From NCBI RefSeq assembly GCF_038958875.1, contig NZ_CP152407.1, positions 1,867,501 to 1,931,500 of the forward strand: a stretch of 64,000 nt of DNA, read 5' to 3'. The notes under the pieces are model-generated. The model was given only the letters and a program-made list of their open reading frames with translations, did not search any database and had not been told where the DNA came from. The DNA comes from Acidovorax sp. FHTAMBA (GTDB lineage: Bacteria > Pseudomonadota > Gammaproteobacteria > Burkholderiales > Burkholderiaceae_C). A program made the position numbers and the translations under genes. Positions 32,546 to 42,689 of the stretch are shown here, in pieces (within the stretch, counting starts at the first letter, position 1; every line of letters starts with the position of its first letter).

Positions 32546-35038
32546 CTAGCGCCCCCGAACGGCGCGCCCCCTCCGCGCGCCCCCCGCCACCTGACAAGCC
32601 CTCCGATACCCCCGCAGCGTCACTTCCGCCCGCTGCATCACTGTGTCCTCCACCGTGGCCGCACCTCCGGCCAGCTCATCAGCCTGCGCCTGCAGCAGCT
32701 CAGCTGGGCTCATGCCCGAAGCCTCGCCCGTCAGCAACGCAATCCCCTCGCTCACATGCCCCATGGTGTAGACATGGAACAGCCCGCGCTCCACCGCGTC
32801 CAGCACGCTGCGGTCCAGCATCAGGTGGCGCTGGTTGCGGGCGGGGATCAGCACGCCCTGCGTGCCGTCCAGCCCCGCCGCTACGCAGGCCTGGAACCAG
32901 CCTTCGATCTTTTCGTTGATGCCGCCCACGGGCAGCACCTCGCCGTGCTGGTTGAGTGCGCCGGTCACGGCAATGCCTTGGCGCAGGGGCAGGCCTGACA
33001 GGCTGGACAGCAGCGCGTACAGCTCGGCGCACGAGGCCGAATCGCCTTCCACGCCGCTGTATTCCTGCTCGAACACGATGGACGCATTGAGCGCCAGCGG
33101 CGCCACGTGGCTGAACAGGGCGGTGAGGTAGCTGTGCAATATCAGCACGCCCTTGTCGTGGATGGGGCCGGACATATCGACCTCGCGCTCGATGTTGAGC
33201 AGGCCCTCCTGCCCCGCAAACGTGCGCGCGGTGATGCGCACCGGGAAGCCAAAGCGGTAGTCGCCCAAGTCGATCTGCGTCATGGCGTTGATCTGGCCCG
33301 CCACGGAGCCGTGCAGCGTGATCAGGCGCTCGCCTTCGGCGATCGATTCGTGCAGCTGCTGCTCGGGGTAGTTGTGGCGCAGCCTGCGGGCCTGCTGGGC
33401 GGCCAGCACATCGGGGGGCTCCACCAGGGCACCGCCGCGCGCCCGGCACAGTGCGGCGCTTTCGATGACCAGCGCCTCGGTGTGGGCAAACAGTGCGCTC
33501 TGGCGGCGCTGGTCGTCGGCTTCGCGGTGGGTCTGCTCCAGCAGCAGGGCCACGGCGCTGGCCGAGAAATGCGGCAGGCCACGCTTTTGGCAGCTGCGGG
33601 CCACAAAGATGGCGGTGGCCTGCTGCGTGGCGGGCGTGGCCACAAAGTGCTCCACAAAGTCCACCTTCACGCGAAAGCGCCGGGCGGCGTCGGGGTCGGC
33701 CTCCTGCAGGGCGTAGTACTCGTCCACCGAGCCGATCAGCACGATCTTCACATCCACATCCACGGGCTCGGGCTGCAGTGCCACAGGCAGGCCTAGGCTG
33801 ATGCCATGGGCCGCGCCGCCACCGCCGCCGCCTTCCTCGATCTGCAGGCGCCCGCAGCGCAAAAAGCGGCGCAGGCGCTGCCACAGGCCTTCTTCGGCCG
33901 CCACGTCGTGCAGGTGCAGCAGGATGAAACCGCCGTGCGCCTTGAGCAGGCTGCCCGCATGGATGCTGGCGTGGTCGGCCTGCATGGTGTCGGCGTCCGA
34001 GCCGTGTTCGATGCTGCCAAACAGCGATCGCACGGTGGGGTTGTCTTCCACCACCACAGGGGCGCCGCTGCGGCCGGCGTTGTCCACCGCCAGGTTCACG
34101 TGGCAGCGGGCGAGCAGGTCATCGAGCGCGTCCTTGCGGTCGTCTTCGGCGTCGGTGTTCTGGTCGGCATCGCCGGGCTCGAACAGGTCGATGTGCTCCA
34201 GCACCGAGCGCTCCACCTGGTCCAGCCACTGGGTGAGTTTGACGGCGTCCTTGATCTGCTTGCGCAGGCCCTGGCGGATGCCCTGCAGGGCGTGCTCCAC
34301 CAGCGGCTTGATGGCGTTGCGGCGCAGGGCGGCCAGGGCGTCGTCGCGTGCGCGCTCCAGCGGGCGGGTGGTTTCCAGAAACCGTGCAATCTCGGTGCGC
34401 AGCGCCTGCTCGGCCAGGTCGATCTCGGCGCGGCGCTCGCGCGGCAGGGCGCGGGCTTCGGCCTCGGTCAGCGGCTGGCCCTTGGGGCCGTTAAGGGTGA
34501 ACACCATGTGCCCCGCCTCGCGGCTCAGGCGGAACTGGCGCGCTTCGGCAAATGTGTCCAGCACAGCAAAGGCTTCACTCTCGTGCGCCTGCCAGGTTTT
34601 CTCGATGCGCCCGGCCTCGGCCCGGAAGTCGGGGCTGCTCAGGCGTTTGGGGATGTCGGCCTGGAGGTTTTTGGCCATGTCGGCCATGCCCTGGCGCAGC
34701 TGGCGGCCCTGGCCTGCGGGCAGGCGCAGGGCACGGGGGCGCTCGGGCTGGTCGAAGTTGTGCAGGTAGCACAGGTCGGGTGGCACGGCGCGTTCGGCGG
34801 CTGCCGCCTGCATGGCCTGGCGCAGCAGCGACGCGCGCCCGCTGCCCACTTCGCCCAGCACAAACAGGTGGTAGTCGGGCTGCTGCAGCCCCAGGCCAAA
34901 CTGCGCAGCGGCCTGCGCGCGTTCCTGGCCGATCCACGGCAGGGGCAGGTCGTGCAGCTCGGCCGTGCTGGCAAAGCCCAGCGTGGCGGGGTCAATGGTC
35001 AGCCGCAGCTGGTGGGGAGCGAGGGCAGAAACAGACAT
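32546..35038 (-). CDS. Lon-like ATP-dependent protease (AAA_32 plus Lon proteolytic domain)
   Basis: An 830-residue protein of the LonB-like group. The N-terminal part has a P-loop-like LFVLGEVGSGRASLLRQAMQ and a long helical region. The C-terminal protease domain has the catalytic Ser in EYSGVEGDSASCAELYALLS and the Lys in VGGINEKIEGWF. It should be cytosolic and soluble. MSVSALAPHQ at 35038 is chosen over 35074. It ends 26 bases after the IS fragment on the other strand, and its arginine-rich tail (RRACQVAGGARRGRAVRGR) may be altered by that insertion. Confidence 0.87.
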   Translation of the reverse strand: MSVSALAPHQLRLTIDPATLGFASTAELHDLPLPWIGQERAQAAAQFGLGLQQPDYHLFVLGEVGSGRASLLRQAMQAAAAERAVPPDLCYLHNFDQPERPRALRLPAGQGRQLRQGMADMAKNLQADIPKRLSSPDFRAEAGRIEKTWQAHESEAFAVLDTFAEARQFRLSREAGHMVFTLNGPKGQPLTEAEARALPRERRAEIDLAEQALRTEIARFLETTRPLERARDDALAALRRNAIKPLVEHALQGIRQGLRKQIKDAVKLTQWLDQVERSVLEHIDLFEPGDADQNTDAEDDRKDALDDLLARCHVNLAVDNAGRSGAPVVVEDNPTVRSLFGSIEHGSDADTMQADHASIHAGSLLKAHGGFILLHLHDVAAEEGLWQRLRRFLRCGRLQIEEGGGGGGAAHGISLGLPVALQPEPVDVDVKIVLIGSVDEYYALQEADPDAARRFRVKVDFVEHFVATPATQQATAIFVARSCQKRGLPHFSASAVALLLEQTHREADDQRRQSALFAHTEALVIESAALCRARGGALVEPPDVLAAQQARRLRHNYPEQQLHESIAEGERLITLHGSVAGQINAMTQIDLGDYRFGFPVRITARTFAGQEGLLNIEREVDMSGPIHDKGVLILHSYLTALFSHVAPLALNASIVFEQEYSGVEGDSASCAELYALLSSLSGLPLRQGIAVTGALNQHGEVLPVGGINEKIEGWFQACVAAGLDGTQGVLIPARNQRHLMLDRSVLDAVERGLFHVYTMGHVSEGIALLTGEASGMSPAELLQAQADELAGGAATVEDTVMQRAEVTLRGYRRACQVAGGARRGRAVRGR

Positions 35039-35102
35039 GGGTGCGGGTCGGTGGGCGGCGGAGGGCAGGGGCATCGTACAGATGCCTGCCTACCCAGAAT
35101 AT

Positions 35103-35162
35103 GATTAAAACAAGGCTCCAGCGCTTACTGGATAAGCGCTAGCAGCTACAAAAATAATAGTA
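35103..35162 (+). repeat. Intergenic palindromic repeat, copy F (best preserved)
   Basis: The clearest copy: AAGGCTCC, then AGCGCTTA-CTGGA-TAAGCGCT (perfect 8-bp stem), then AGCAGCTACAAAAATAATAG. It sits between ferrochelatase and the Lon-like protease, which are transcribed in the same direction. Plus orientation. Confidence 0.8.
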
Positions 35163-35167
35163 TTCGT

Positions 35168-36283
35168 TCAGTGTGCCACGGGGCATACGCCCTTGGGCGC
35201 GCCACCGGCCAACGCATGGCTGCGCGCATCGGCCAGCGCCGCAGCGCCGGGCACCTCGGTGGGCCAGCCTGCCAGGTGCTGCTGCGCCACGCGGCTGAGC
35301 GCAGTGATCCAGTGGTTGTTGTCGTTCAGGCAGGGGATGTAGTGAAACTCCTGACCGCCCGCGTGCAAAAAGGCCTCGCGCACTTCCATGTTGATTTCTT
35401 CCAGCGTCTCCAGGCAGTCGCTGGTAAAGCCGGGGCACACCACGTCCACGCGGCGTGTGCCGGCCTTGCCCAGCGCCTCGATGGTGGGCTGGGTATAGGG
35501 CTCCAGCCACTTGGCCTTGCCAAAGCGCGACTGGAAGGTGATGCGGTAGCGCTCCTCGCGCAGGCCCAGGCGCTCGGCCAGCAGGCGGCCGGTCTTGCGC
35601 GATTCGCAGTGATAGGGGTCGCCCAGGTGCAGCGTGCGCTCGGGCACGCCATGAAAGCTCATCACCAGCTGGTCGGGCTGGCCGTGGGTCTTCCAGTGCG
35701 CTTCTATGGTGCGGGCCAGCGCGTCAATGTAGCCGGGCGCGTCGTGGTAGTGGTTGACAAAGCGCAGCTCGGGCACGTTGCGCGTGGCGGCGGCCCAGGT
35801 GTAGACAGCGTCAAACACGCTGGCCGTGGTGGTGGCCGAGTACTGCGGGTACAGCGGCAATATCAGGATGCGCGTGGCGCCCTCGGCCTTCAGCGCATCG
35901 AGCTGGCTGGCGATGGAGGGGTTGCCGTAGCGCATGGCATGGCGCACCAGCACCGCGTGCCCCGCTTCGCCTAGCCAGCCGCGCAGCAGCGTGGCCTGCC
36001 TGGCTGTCCAGTGCGCCAGGGGCGAGCCCTCGGGCGTCCAGATGCTGGCGTATTTGGCGGCCGACTTGGCCGGGCGCGTGCGCAGGATGATGCCGTGCAG
36101 GATGGGCATCCACAGCAGCTTGGGAATCTCCACCACGCGGTGGTCGCCCAGAAACTGCGCCAGATAGCGGCGCACGGCCGGGGCCGTGGGTTCGTCGGGC
36201 GTGCCCAGGTTGCACAGCAGCACGGCGGTGCGTTCGGCCTGGCCGTGGGTGTAAGGGGGTTCGGGGGAAAAGGGAGAGCGCAT
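35168..36283 (-). CDS. hemH: Ferrochelatase
   Basis: A 371-residue enzyme that inserts ferrous iron into protoporphyrin IX. Recognised by LLCNLGTPDEPTAPAVRRYL at the N-terminus, the catalytic histidine in MSFHGVPERT, and PGFTSDCLETLEEI carrying the conserved glutamate. Length and order are normal. It is divergent from a HAD hydrolase gene. Confidence 0.93.
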   Translation of the reverse strand: MRSPFSPEPPYTHGQAERTAVLLCNLGTPDEPTAPAVRRYLAQFLGDHRVVEIPKLLWMPILHGIILRTRPAKSAAKYASIWTPEGSPLAHWTARQATLLRGWLGEAGHAVLVRHAMRYGNPSIASQLDALKAEGATRILILPLYPQYSATTTASVFDAVYTWAAATRNVPELRFVNHYHDAPGYIDALARTIEAHWKTHGQPDQLVMSFHGVPERTLHLGDPYHCESRKTGRLLAERLGLREERYRITFQSRFGKAKWLEPYTQPTIEALGKAGTRRVDVVCPGFTSDCLETLEEINMEVREAFLHAGGQEFHYIPCLNDNNHWITALSRVAQQHLAGWPTEVPGAAALADARSHALAGGAPKGVCPVAH

Positions 36284-36342
36284 GGCCCCATTGTGGCAAA
36301 TGCCCCGGGCCCCGGGCGGGCGTGGAGTATTCTCGCCAGACC

Positions 36343-37092
36343 ATGCCCGACACTCCCTTCCCCGGTTCGGCCGGCTCCGCCGGGGCCGACGCCGCCTCCC
36401 TGCTGGACCTCTCCCGCATCCGCGCCATCTCCATCGATCTGGACGACACGCTGTGGCCCATCTGGCCCACCATTGCGCGCGCCGAGGCGGTGCTGCTGGA
36501 GTGGCTCACGCACCATGCGCCGGCCACTGCGGCGCTGTTTTCCAACACCGAGGCGCTGCGCGCCATCCGCAACCAGATGGTGACCTTGCGCCCCGACCTT
36601 AAGGCCGACCTGAGCGCGCTGCGGCGCGAGTCGATCCGGCTGGCCCTGACCCAGGCCGGCGATGAACCCGAGCTGGCCGAGCCGGCGTTTGACCTCTTCT
36701 TTGCCGAACGCCAGCGCGTGGAGCTGTTTGACGACGCCCACGACACGCTGGCCTTTCTGTCGGCGCGCTACCCGGTGGTGGCCGTCTCCAATGGCAACGC
36801 CGACGTGCACCGCATTGGCATCGGCCACTACTTTCGCCACAGCATCAGCGCGTCGGACTTTGGCGTGGCCAAGCCGGACCCGCGCATCTTTCACGCCGCC
36901 GCCACCGCCGTTCGGGTGGCACCGCATGAGGTGCTGCATGTGGGCGACGACGCCACGCTGGATGCCCAGGGCGCGCTCAACGCGGGCATGCAGGCCGTGT
37001 GGATCAACACCGCCAGCCACCCCTGGCCGCATGGGCAGCCGCCCCACGCCACGGTGCCCAGCCTCACGGCGCTGTGCCGGCTGCTGGCCTGA
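36343..37092 (+). CDS. HAD family hydrolase
   Basis: A 249-residue haloacid dehalogenase-type phosphatase. Motif I is SIDLDDTLWPIW, motif II serine is in VAVSNGN, motif III lysine in VAKPDPRIF and motif IV in HVGDDATLDAQGAL. A helical cap lies between motifs I and II, as in YigB/PHM8-like phosphatases. The substrate is probably a phosphorylated metabolite such as a flavin or nucleotide. A GTG start at 36322 is a less likely alternative. Confidence 0.85.
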   Translation: MPDTPFPGSAGSAGADAASLLDLSRIRAISIDLDDTLWPIWPTIARAEAVLLEWLTHHAPATAALFSNTEALRAIRNQMVTLRPDLKADLSALRRESIRLALTQAGDEPELAEPAFDLFFAERQRVELFDDAHDTLAFLSARYPVVAVSNGNADVHRIGIGHYFRHSISASDFGVAKPDPRIFHAAATAVRVAPHEVLHVGDDATLDAQGALNAGMQAVWINTASHPWPHGQPPHATVPSLTALCRLLA

Positions 37093-37188
37093 GGTACTTC
37101 TTGCCCCAGATCAATTCCTGACTGCGCAGCGGTTGATGCCGCTGCCCGTTGACGTCACACTCACCCGTCGCCCAGCGACCCTTCCGCC

Positions 37189-38052
37189 ATGCCCCGCAAG
37201 CTCCACTTTTTGCCCCCTATTCGCACCATTGGCCTCACGCGGCCCCTGCACTGGCTGGCCCTGGGCTGGCGCGACATGGTGCGTGCAGGCTGGATCAGCG
37301 TGGCCCAGGGCCTGGCGCTGGCACTGTTTGGCGCGGCCATCTTTGCGGTGGCGCACCACCGCTTCTGGCTGCTGGCGGGTGCGCTGTCGGGCTTTCTGGT
37401 GGTGGCGCCGGTGCTGGCCACCAGCCTCTATGCCCTGAGCCGCGCGCTGGAACGCGGTGAGCCCGCCAACCTGGGCGTGGTGCTCAAGACCTGGCTCAAC
37501 TGGCAAAACAGCCATGTCAACAAATGGGGCAACGACTACTGGTGCATGGTGCAGTTCGGCGCGCTGCTGGCGCTGGCCGCCACCGGGTGGGTGATGACAT
37601 CGGCGGCGCTCATCACGCTGCTGGCGCAGGCGCCCGTGCTCACGCCGCTCGATTTTCTGCGCCACGTGGTGCTGGCGCGCGAGGGCTGGCTGTTCGAGAT
37701 CTGGCTGGGCCTGGGCAGCCTGATGGCGGCGCCCATCTTTGCATCGAGCGTGGTGGCCATGCCGCTGCTGCTGGACCGCCGCGCCACGCTGCTGCAGGCC
37801 GTGCTCACCAGCTGGAAGGCGGTGGTGGTGAACCCGCTGCCCATGGCACTGTGGGCCGCGCTGATCCTGGGCCTGACGTTGCTCGGGCTGGGCTCGATGC
37901 TGCTGGGGCTGGTGGTGGTGATGCCCGTGCTGGGCCATGCCAGCTGGCACGCCTACCGGGATCTGGTCGATGCCTCTGGCATGCCCGAGCGCGAGCCTGC
38001 CAAGGCTGCCAACGTCGCCAATGTCGCTAACGCCAGCGGGGTGGCGCCGTGA
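37189..38052 (+). CDS. DUF2189 family membrane protein
   Basis: A 287-residue inner-membrane protein with about six hydrophobic segments. It carries the DUF2189 pattern ALGWRDMVRAGWISVAQGLA and GWLFEIWLGLGSLMAAPIFA. Function is unknown; relatives are often close to cytochrome oxidase genes, which are not present here. It overlaps the next gene by GTGA. Confidence 0.82.
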   Translation: MPRKLHFLPPIRTIGLTRPLHWLALGWRDMVRAGWISVAQGLALALFGAAIFAVAHHRFWLLAGALSGFLVVAPVLATSLYALSRALERGEPANLGVVLKTWLNWQNSHVNKWGNDYWCMVQFGALLALAATGWVMTSAALITLLAQAPVLTPLDFLRHVVLAREGWLFEIWLGLGSLMAAPIFASSVVAMPLLLDRRATLLQAVLTSWKAVVVNPLPMALWAALILGLTLLGLGSMLLGLVVVMPVLGHASWHAYRDLVDASGMPEREPAKAANVANVANASGVAP

Positions 38053-38261
38053 TCTTTGGATTTACCGAAGCGCAGATATCGGGCTTCTTTCTCACCTACG
38101 GGGTGGGCGCGTTCATCCTGTACATGCTGTTCATCATCGGCCAGCTGGCGTGGGAATCCAAAGCCGGGCGGTTTGGCACCTTTGTGCTGTTCCTGGGGCT
38201 GGGCGTGGGATTCCTCGGCTATGTGGCCAAGATCGTGATCCAGTGGTGGCTGGAGCGGTAG
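38049..38261 (+). CDS. DUF2788 small membrane protein
   Basis: A 70-residue protein with two hydrophobic helices (about 11-32 and 42-63) and the DUF2788 pattern YGVGAFILYMLFIIGQLAWE. The start is GTG, overlapping the stop of the DUF2189 gene, so the two are translationally coupled. Function is unknown. Confidence 0.8.
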   Translation: MIFGFTEAQISGFFLTYGVGAFILYMLFIIGQLAWESKAGRFGTFVLFLGLGVGFLGYVAKIVIQWWLER

Positions 38262-38282
38262 GCGTGAACGGCTCAGCGGGCG

Positions 38283-41039
38283 TCATGCCCGCGCCATAGC
38301 CCGCCAGCGGCGCTGCCCCCACTTTTCCACCTCGGCCACTACAAACACGGCCGCGCCCGCCAGCAGCACACGCCCCCACTCGGCCAGCGTCAGATCCGTG
38401 GAGCCGAACACCTGTTGCAGCCAGGCGGCGTGCACAAACGCCAGCTGCATCGCGGCGCACAGCGCGATGGCGGCCGGCACCTTGAGGTTGCCCAGCAGCC
38501 CTTCGCGGTTGAGCATGCTGTGCAGGATGTGGCGGCTGTTGTACAGGTAGAACATTTCGGCCACCACCACGGTGCTCACTGCCATGGTGCGCGCCGTTGC
38601 AATGGATGCGCCTTGCCCCAGCTCCCACAGGAACAGGCCGAGCGCGGCGCAGGCCATCAGCACGGACACCATCACCACACGCCACACGAACAGGCCGCTG
38701 AGCAAGGGCTCGCCGGGGTTGCGCGGGCTGCGGCGCATCACGTCGTCCTCGGCGGGCTCAAAGGCGAGCGCCAGGCCCAGCGTGCTGGAGGTGACCAGGT
38801 TGATCCACAGCACCTGCACCGCCGTGAGCGGCAGTGCCAGGCCGAACGCAATGGCGCAGAACACCACCAGCGCTTCGCCGCCATTGGTGGGCAGCGTGAA
38901 CAGGATGAACTTGCGCACGTTGTCGTAGATGCCGCGCCCCTCGCGCACGGCGCGGCCCAGCGTGGCGAAGTTGTCGTCGGCCAGCACCACGGCGGCGGCG
39001 TCCTTGGCGGCCTCGGTGCCGTTGTGGCCCATGGCCACGCCCACGTCGGCGCGCTTGAGGGCCGGCGCATCGTTCACGCCGTCGCCGGTCATGGCCACCA
39101 CCTCGCCGTGCGCCTGCAGGGCCTGCACCAGGCGCAGCTTGTGCTCGGGGCTGGCGCGGGCAAACACGTCCACATCGCTCACCACCTGCTGCAGCGCGGT
39201 GTCGTCCAGCAGCTCGATCTCGGCGCCCGTGAGGGCGGGCTTGCCGACGCCGATGCCCAGCTGGGCGCCGATGGCGCGGGCGGTTTCGCCATGGTCGCCG
39301 GTGATCATCTTCACCCGGATGCCGGCCGCATGGCATTCGGCCACGGCGGCCATGGCCTCGGGGCGGGGCGGGTCCATGCTGCCCAGCAGGGCCAGCAGCG
39401 TGAAGCCACCCTCGGCGTCTGAAAAATCCAGCGTCTGCTGGCTGGAGGGCACGGTTTTGGTGGCCAGGGCCAGCACCCGCAGCGCGCGGGCCGCGCAGTC
39501 GTTGGCGGCGCGGCGCCAGTGGTCGTGGTCCAGGGGCTCGTCGGTGCCGTCTGCGCGGCGCTGGGCGCTGCACATGTCCAGCACGCGCTCGGGCGCGCCC
39601 TTGACCAGCACCATCGCGTGGCCCGCGTGGTCGTGGTGCAGCGTGGCCATGAAGCGGTGCTCGGACTCGAACGGAATCGCGTCGGTGCGCGGGTGTTCGG
39701 CGCGTTCGCTGGTGGCGTCGAGCCCCGCCTTGAGCGCCAGCGTGAGCAGGGCGCCTTCGGTGGGGTCGCCGGTCAGCGTCCAGCCGGTGTCGCCATGGGC
39801 CAGCGATGCGTCGTTGCACAGCAGCGCGGCCTGGGCCACCGGCAACAGTGCCGGGTGCTCGCCCAGGGGTACGCTCTGCCCGCCCAGGTGAAAGCCGCCC
39901 TCGGGCGCGTAGCCCGTGCCGCTCACCTCGTACACCCGGTCGGCGGTGGCCACGCGCTGCACGGTCATGGCATTGCAGGTCAGCGTGCCGGTCTTGTCCG
40001 AACAGATCACGGTGACCGAGCCCAGCGTTTCCACGGCGGGCAGGTGCCGGATGATGGCGTTGTGCGTGGCCATGCGCCGCACGCCCAGCGCCAGCGTGAT
40101 GGTCATGATTGCGGGCAGGCCTTCGGGGATGGCCGATGCGGCCAGCGCCACGGCCATCATGAACATCTCGGCCGGTGCCTGGCCGCGCCACCACACGCCA
40201 ATGGCAAACGTGGCCACCACAAACACGCCGATCACCGCTGCCAGCCAGTGGCTGAACCGGGCAATCTGGCGCAGCAGCGGGGTTGTGGCCGCCTCCACCG
40301 TGGCCAGCAGGGCGCTGATGCGGCCCAGCTCGGTGCGGGCCCCCGTGGCCACCACCACGCCCACCACCGTGCCCGATGCGACCAGCGTGCCCGAATACAG
40401 CATCCCGCGCCGGTCGCCCACGGGCGCGTCGGCGGCCACAGCGTCGGGGGTTTTCTCACTCGGCACCGACTCGCCCGTGAGCACGGCCTCGTCTGCACGC
40501 AGGTTGCGGGCGTTGACGATGCGCAGGTCGGCCGGCACCTTGTCGCCCGAAGCCAGCATCACGATGTCGCCCGGCACCAGTTGCTCGGCCGCCACCATCT
40601 GGCGTTCGCCGCCGCGCAGCACCGAGGCCTGCAGCGACAGCATGCGCCGGATGGCATCCAGCGCCGATTCGGCCTTGCCCTCCTGCAGAAAGCCGATCAC
40701 CGCGTTGATCACCACGGCCCCCAGCAGCACCCCCGTGTCCAGCCAGTGCCCGAGCGCCGCCGTCACCAGTGCCGACGCAAGCATCACGTAGATGAGCACG
40801 TTGTGGAACTGGTGCAGCAGCCGCAGCCACGCGGGCCGCCCGCGCGTCTGCGGCAGGCGGTTGGGGCCGTGCCGGGCCAGGCGCAGGGCGGCTTCCTCCA
40901 CGGTCAGGCCCCGGTCGGCGCTAGCGCCCAGCTGCTGCAGCGCGGCGCTGGCCTCCAGGCTGTGCCAGACGGTGGCGGTGTCGGCCGGGGCGGCGGGGGG
41001 CGGTGTGGCGGGGGAGGGCGGCAGGTTCGTCGGGCTCAT
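38283..41039 (-). CDS. P-type (P2-like) cation-transporting ATPase
   Basis: A 918-residue transporter similar to bacterial PacL/CtpF-type calcium or monovalent-cation ATPases. It contains the actuator motif LTGESVPSEK, the membrane motif IPEGLPAIMTITLALGVRRM, the phosphorylation site CSDKTGTLTCN, MITGDHGETARAIG and the hinge VAMTGDGVNDAPALKRADVG. There is no N-terminal heavy-metal domain or CPx motif, so a soft-metal role is unlikely. Ion specificity is not determined. It converges on the DUF2189/DUF2788 pair. Confidence 0.88.
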   Translation of the reverse strand: MSPTNLPPSPATPPPAAPADTATVWHSLEASAALQQLGASADRGLTVEEAALRLARHGPNRLPQTRGRPAWLRLLHQFHNVLIYVMLASALVTAALGHWLDTGVLLGAVVINAVIGFLQEGKAESALDAIRRMLSLQASVLRGGERQMVAAEQLVPGDIVMLASGDKVPADLRIVNARNLRADEAVLTGESVPSEKTPDAVAADAPVGDRRGMLYSGTLVASGTVVGVVVATGARTELGRISALLATVEAATTPLLRQIARFSHWLAAVIGVFVVATFAIGVWWRGQAPAEMFMMAVALAASAIPEGLPAIMTITLALGVRRMATHNAIIRHLPAVETLGSVTVICSDKTGTLTCNAMTVQRVATADRVYEVSGTGYAPEGGFHLGGQSVPLGEHPALLPVAQAALLCNDASLAHGDTGWTLTGDPTEGALLTLALKAGLDATSERAEHPRTDAIPFESEHRFMATLHHDHAGHAMVLVKGAPERVLDMCSAQRRADGTDEPLDHDHWRRAANDCAARALRVLALATKTVPSSQQTLDFSDAEGGFTLLALLGSMDPPRPEAMAAVAECHAAGIRVKMITGDHGETARAIGAQLGIGVGKPALTGAEIELLDDTALQQVVSDVDVFARASPEHKLRLVQALQAHGEVVAMTGDGVNDAPALKRADVGVAMGHNGTEAAKDAAAVVLADDNFATLGRAVREGRGIYDNVRKFILFTLPTNGGEALVVFCAIAFGLALPLTAVQVLWINLVTSSTLGLALAFEPAEDDVMRRSPRNPGEPLLSGLFVWRVVMVSVLMACAALGLFLWELGQGASIATARTMAVSTVVVAEMFYLYNSRHILHSMLNREGLLGNLKVPAAIALCAAMQLAFVHAAWLQQVFGSTDLTLAEWGRVLLAGAAVFVVAEVEKWGQRRWRAMARA

Positions 41040-41267
41040 GGGTTGCTGGGCGTTCGGCGAAGAAGAACCCGGGGGCAGCGTATACCTGGCCCGGGCGCGG
41101 GGCGGTTTTTCAGTCTAGGGGCGTGGGCCTGTGGGGATTTGATGTGTGTCAAGGCGCGGGGCATTGGCGGGCCTGCGCGGCCAGGCATGGGCTGCGATCG
41201 AATCCCCAGTGGTGTGACCGTCGGCGAGGGAAATGCCGAGGGGGACAGCCTGTGCATCCCACAGGCA

Positions 41268-41332
41268 AAATGCTACTGATTAAATAGCTGCTGGCGCTTT
41301 ATGGATAAGCGCCGGAGGCCAAAAACACTCAA
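41268..41332 (-). repeat. Intergenic palindromic repeat, copy G
   Basis: On the minus strand: TTTTTGGCCTCCGGCGCTTA-TCCA-TAAAGCGCC, then AGCAGCTATTTAATCAGTAG. The hairpin and the AGCTAT element are both present. It ends four bases before the hpnE stop codon. Minus orientation. Confidence 0.75.
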
Positions 41333-41335
41333 AAA

Positions 41336-42661
41336 TTAGAGTGCGGTTCCCGCGCTGCAAAGCGACGCCACCGCGTGGGCCACGGCCGTGCCGCTCAGCA
41401 CCGCGCCCTCCAGCGTGGCGGGGTAGGGGCCTTGCGTGTAGTCGCCGCAGGCCCACAGGCGCGGGGCCAGGGCGCAGGCAGGGCGCTGCAGGGCGGGGGT
41501 GCAGGCGAAGGTGGCGCGCTTTTCCACCACGGTCTGCACGGGCCGCAGCCCGGCCAGGCCCAGCTGGCGGGCGGCCTGGTGCAGCACGCCCGCTTCGAGC
41601 GTGTCGCGCTCGCCATGGGCATCGCTCACCACAAACGCCAGCAGCCCGGCGGGGCCGCCCAGCTGGCCCCGGTCAAACACAAACTGCGCGGGCTGCCCCG
41701 GGCCCGGCCGCAGCGCCAGCATCGGCTGCGGCAACACGGCGGGGGCGCCCGGTGCGGCCTGGGCGTACACCGTGCCGATGGCGGTAAAGCGCAGCGCCTC
41801 GGCCGTGGTGGCCCAGGCGTCGAGGGTGCGCGCTTCGGGCGCGGGCAGGCTGGCCTGGGCGGCGCGGGCCAGGCGCGCCGCTTCGGTGCTGGAGGTGGCC
41901 AGCACCACGGCGTCAAACAGCTCGCCATCCACCCGCCAGCCTTGCGCAGTGCGCGCCAGGGCTTGCACGCGGCGCCCGGTGTGCACGCGTGCGCCGCGGG
42001 CCTGCAACCATTGCGCAGCAGTTTCGGGGAAAAGCGTGCCCAGGTCGGTGCGCGGCAGCAGCAGGTTGGAGCCACCCCGGCCGCTGAACAGGCTGTCGCG
42101 CAGCACGCGCAAAAACACCTGGCCGCACGCCTCCTGCGAGGGCGTGTTCAGCGCCGATACGCACAGCGGGTCAATGAATTCGGCCATGAGCCGCGGGGGC
42201 AGCTTGACGCACAGCTGCTGCACCGTGGTGTCCGGCGCGCAGCGAAAGCCGCGCACACGCCACAGCGCGGCGGTGCGCAGCAGGGCCAGCTTGTCACCCG
42301 GCGGCCAGCCCCGCGCACGGGCAATGCCCAGCAGCGCATCCCAGGGCGGGGGCAGATCGGGCAGGCGCAGGCCCGTGCCGTCGGGGAAGACCAGGGCCAG
42401 CGGCAGGCGCAGCAGCGCGCTATCCACATCCACGCCCACCTGGCGCATGAGGCGCAGGCTTTCCGCATAGGCACCGATGAGGATGTGCTGGCCGTTGTCC
42501 AGCACCAGCGGTTCGCCCTGCACGCCGTGGCCGCTGAAGGCCCGGGCCCGGCCCCCGGTGGCGCGCGCAGTCTCGAACACCGTGGGCATGATGCCGGCCT
42601 GCGCCAGGCCCACGGCCGCCGCCATGCCGGCCCAGCCTGCACCGATCACCGCCACGTTCAT
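41336..42661 (-). CDS. hpnE: Hydroxysqualene dehydroxylase
   Basis: A 441-residue FAD-dependent enzyme giving squalene in the HpnCDE hopanoid precursor route. The Rossmann motif is VAVIGAGWAGMAAAVGLAQA, followed by FETARATGGRARAF, and LDNGQHILIGAY is characteristic of HpnE. The C-terminal FAD motif is LWACGDYTQGPYPATLEGAV. MNVAVIG at 42661 is preferred to an in-frame start at 42685. It follows hpnD on the same strand by 28 bases. Confidence 0.88.
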   Translation of the reverse strand: MNVAVIGAGWAGMAAAVGLAQAGIMPTVFETARATGGRARAFSGHGVQGEPLVLDNGQHILIGAYAESLRLMRQVGVDVDSALLRLPLALVFPDGTGLRLPDLPPPWDALLGIARARGWPPGDKLALLRTAALWRVRGFRCAPDTTVQQLCVKLPPRLMAEFIDPLCVSALNTPSQEACGQVFLRVLRDSLFSGRGGSNLLLPRTDLGTLFPETAAQWLQARGARVHTGRRVQALARTAQGWRVDGELFDAVVLATSSTEAARLARAAQASLPAPEARTLDAWATTAEALRFTAIGTVYAQAAPGAPAVLPQPMLALRPGPGQPAQFVFDRGQLGGPAGLLAFVVSDAHGERDTLEAGVLHQAARQLGLAGLRPVQTVVEKRATFACTPALQRPACALAPRLWACGDYTQGPYPATLEGAVLSGTAVAHAVASLCSAGTAL

Positions 42662-42689
42662 CGAGGGGACGCCTTGGGTCTGCACGCCG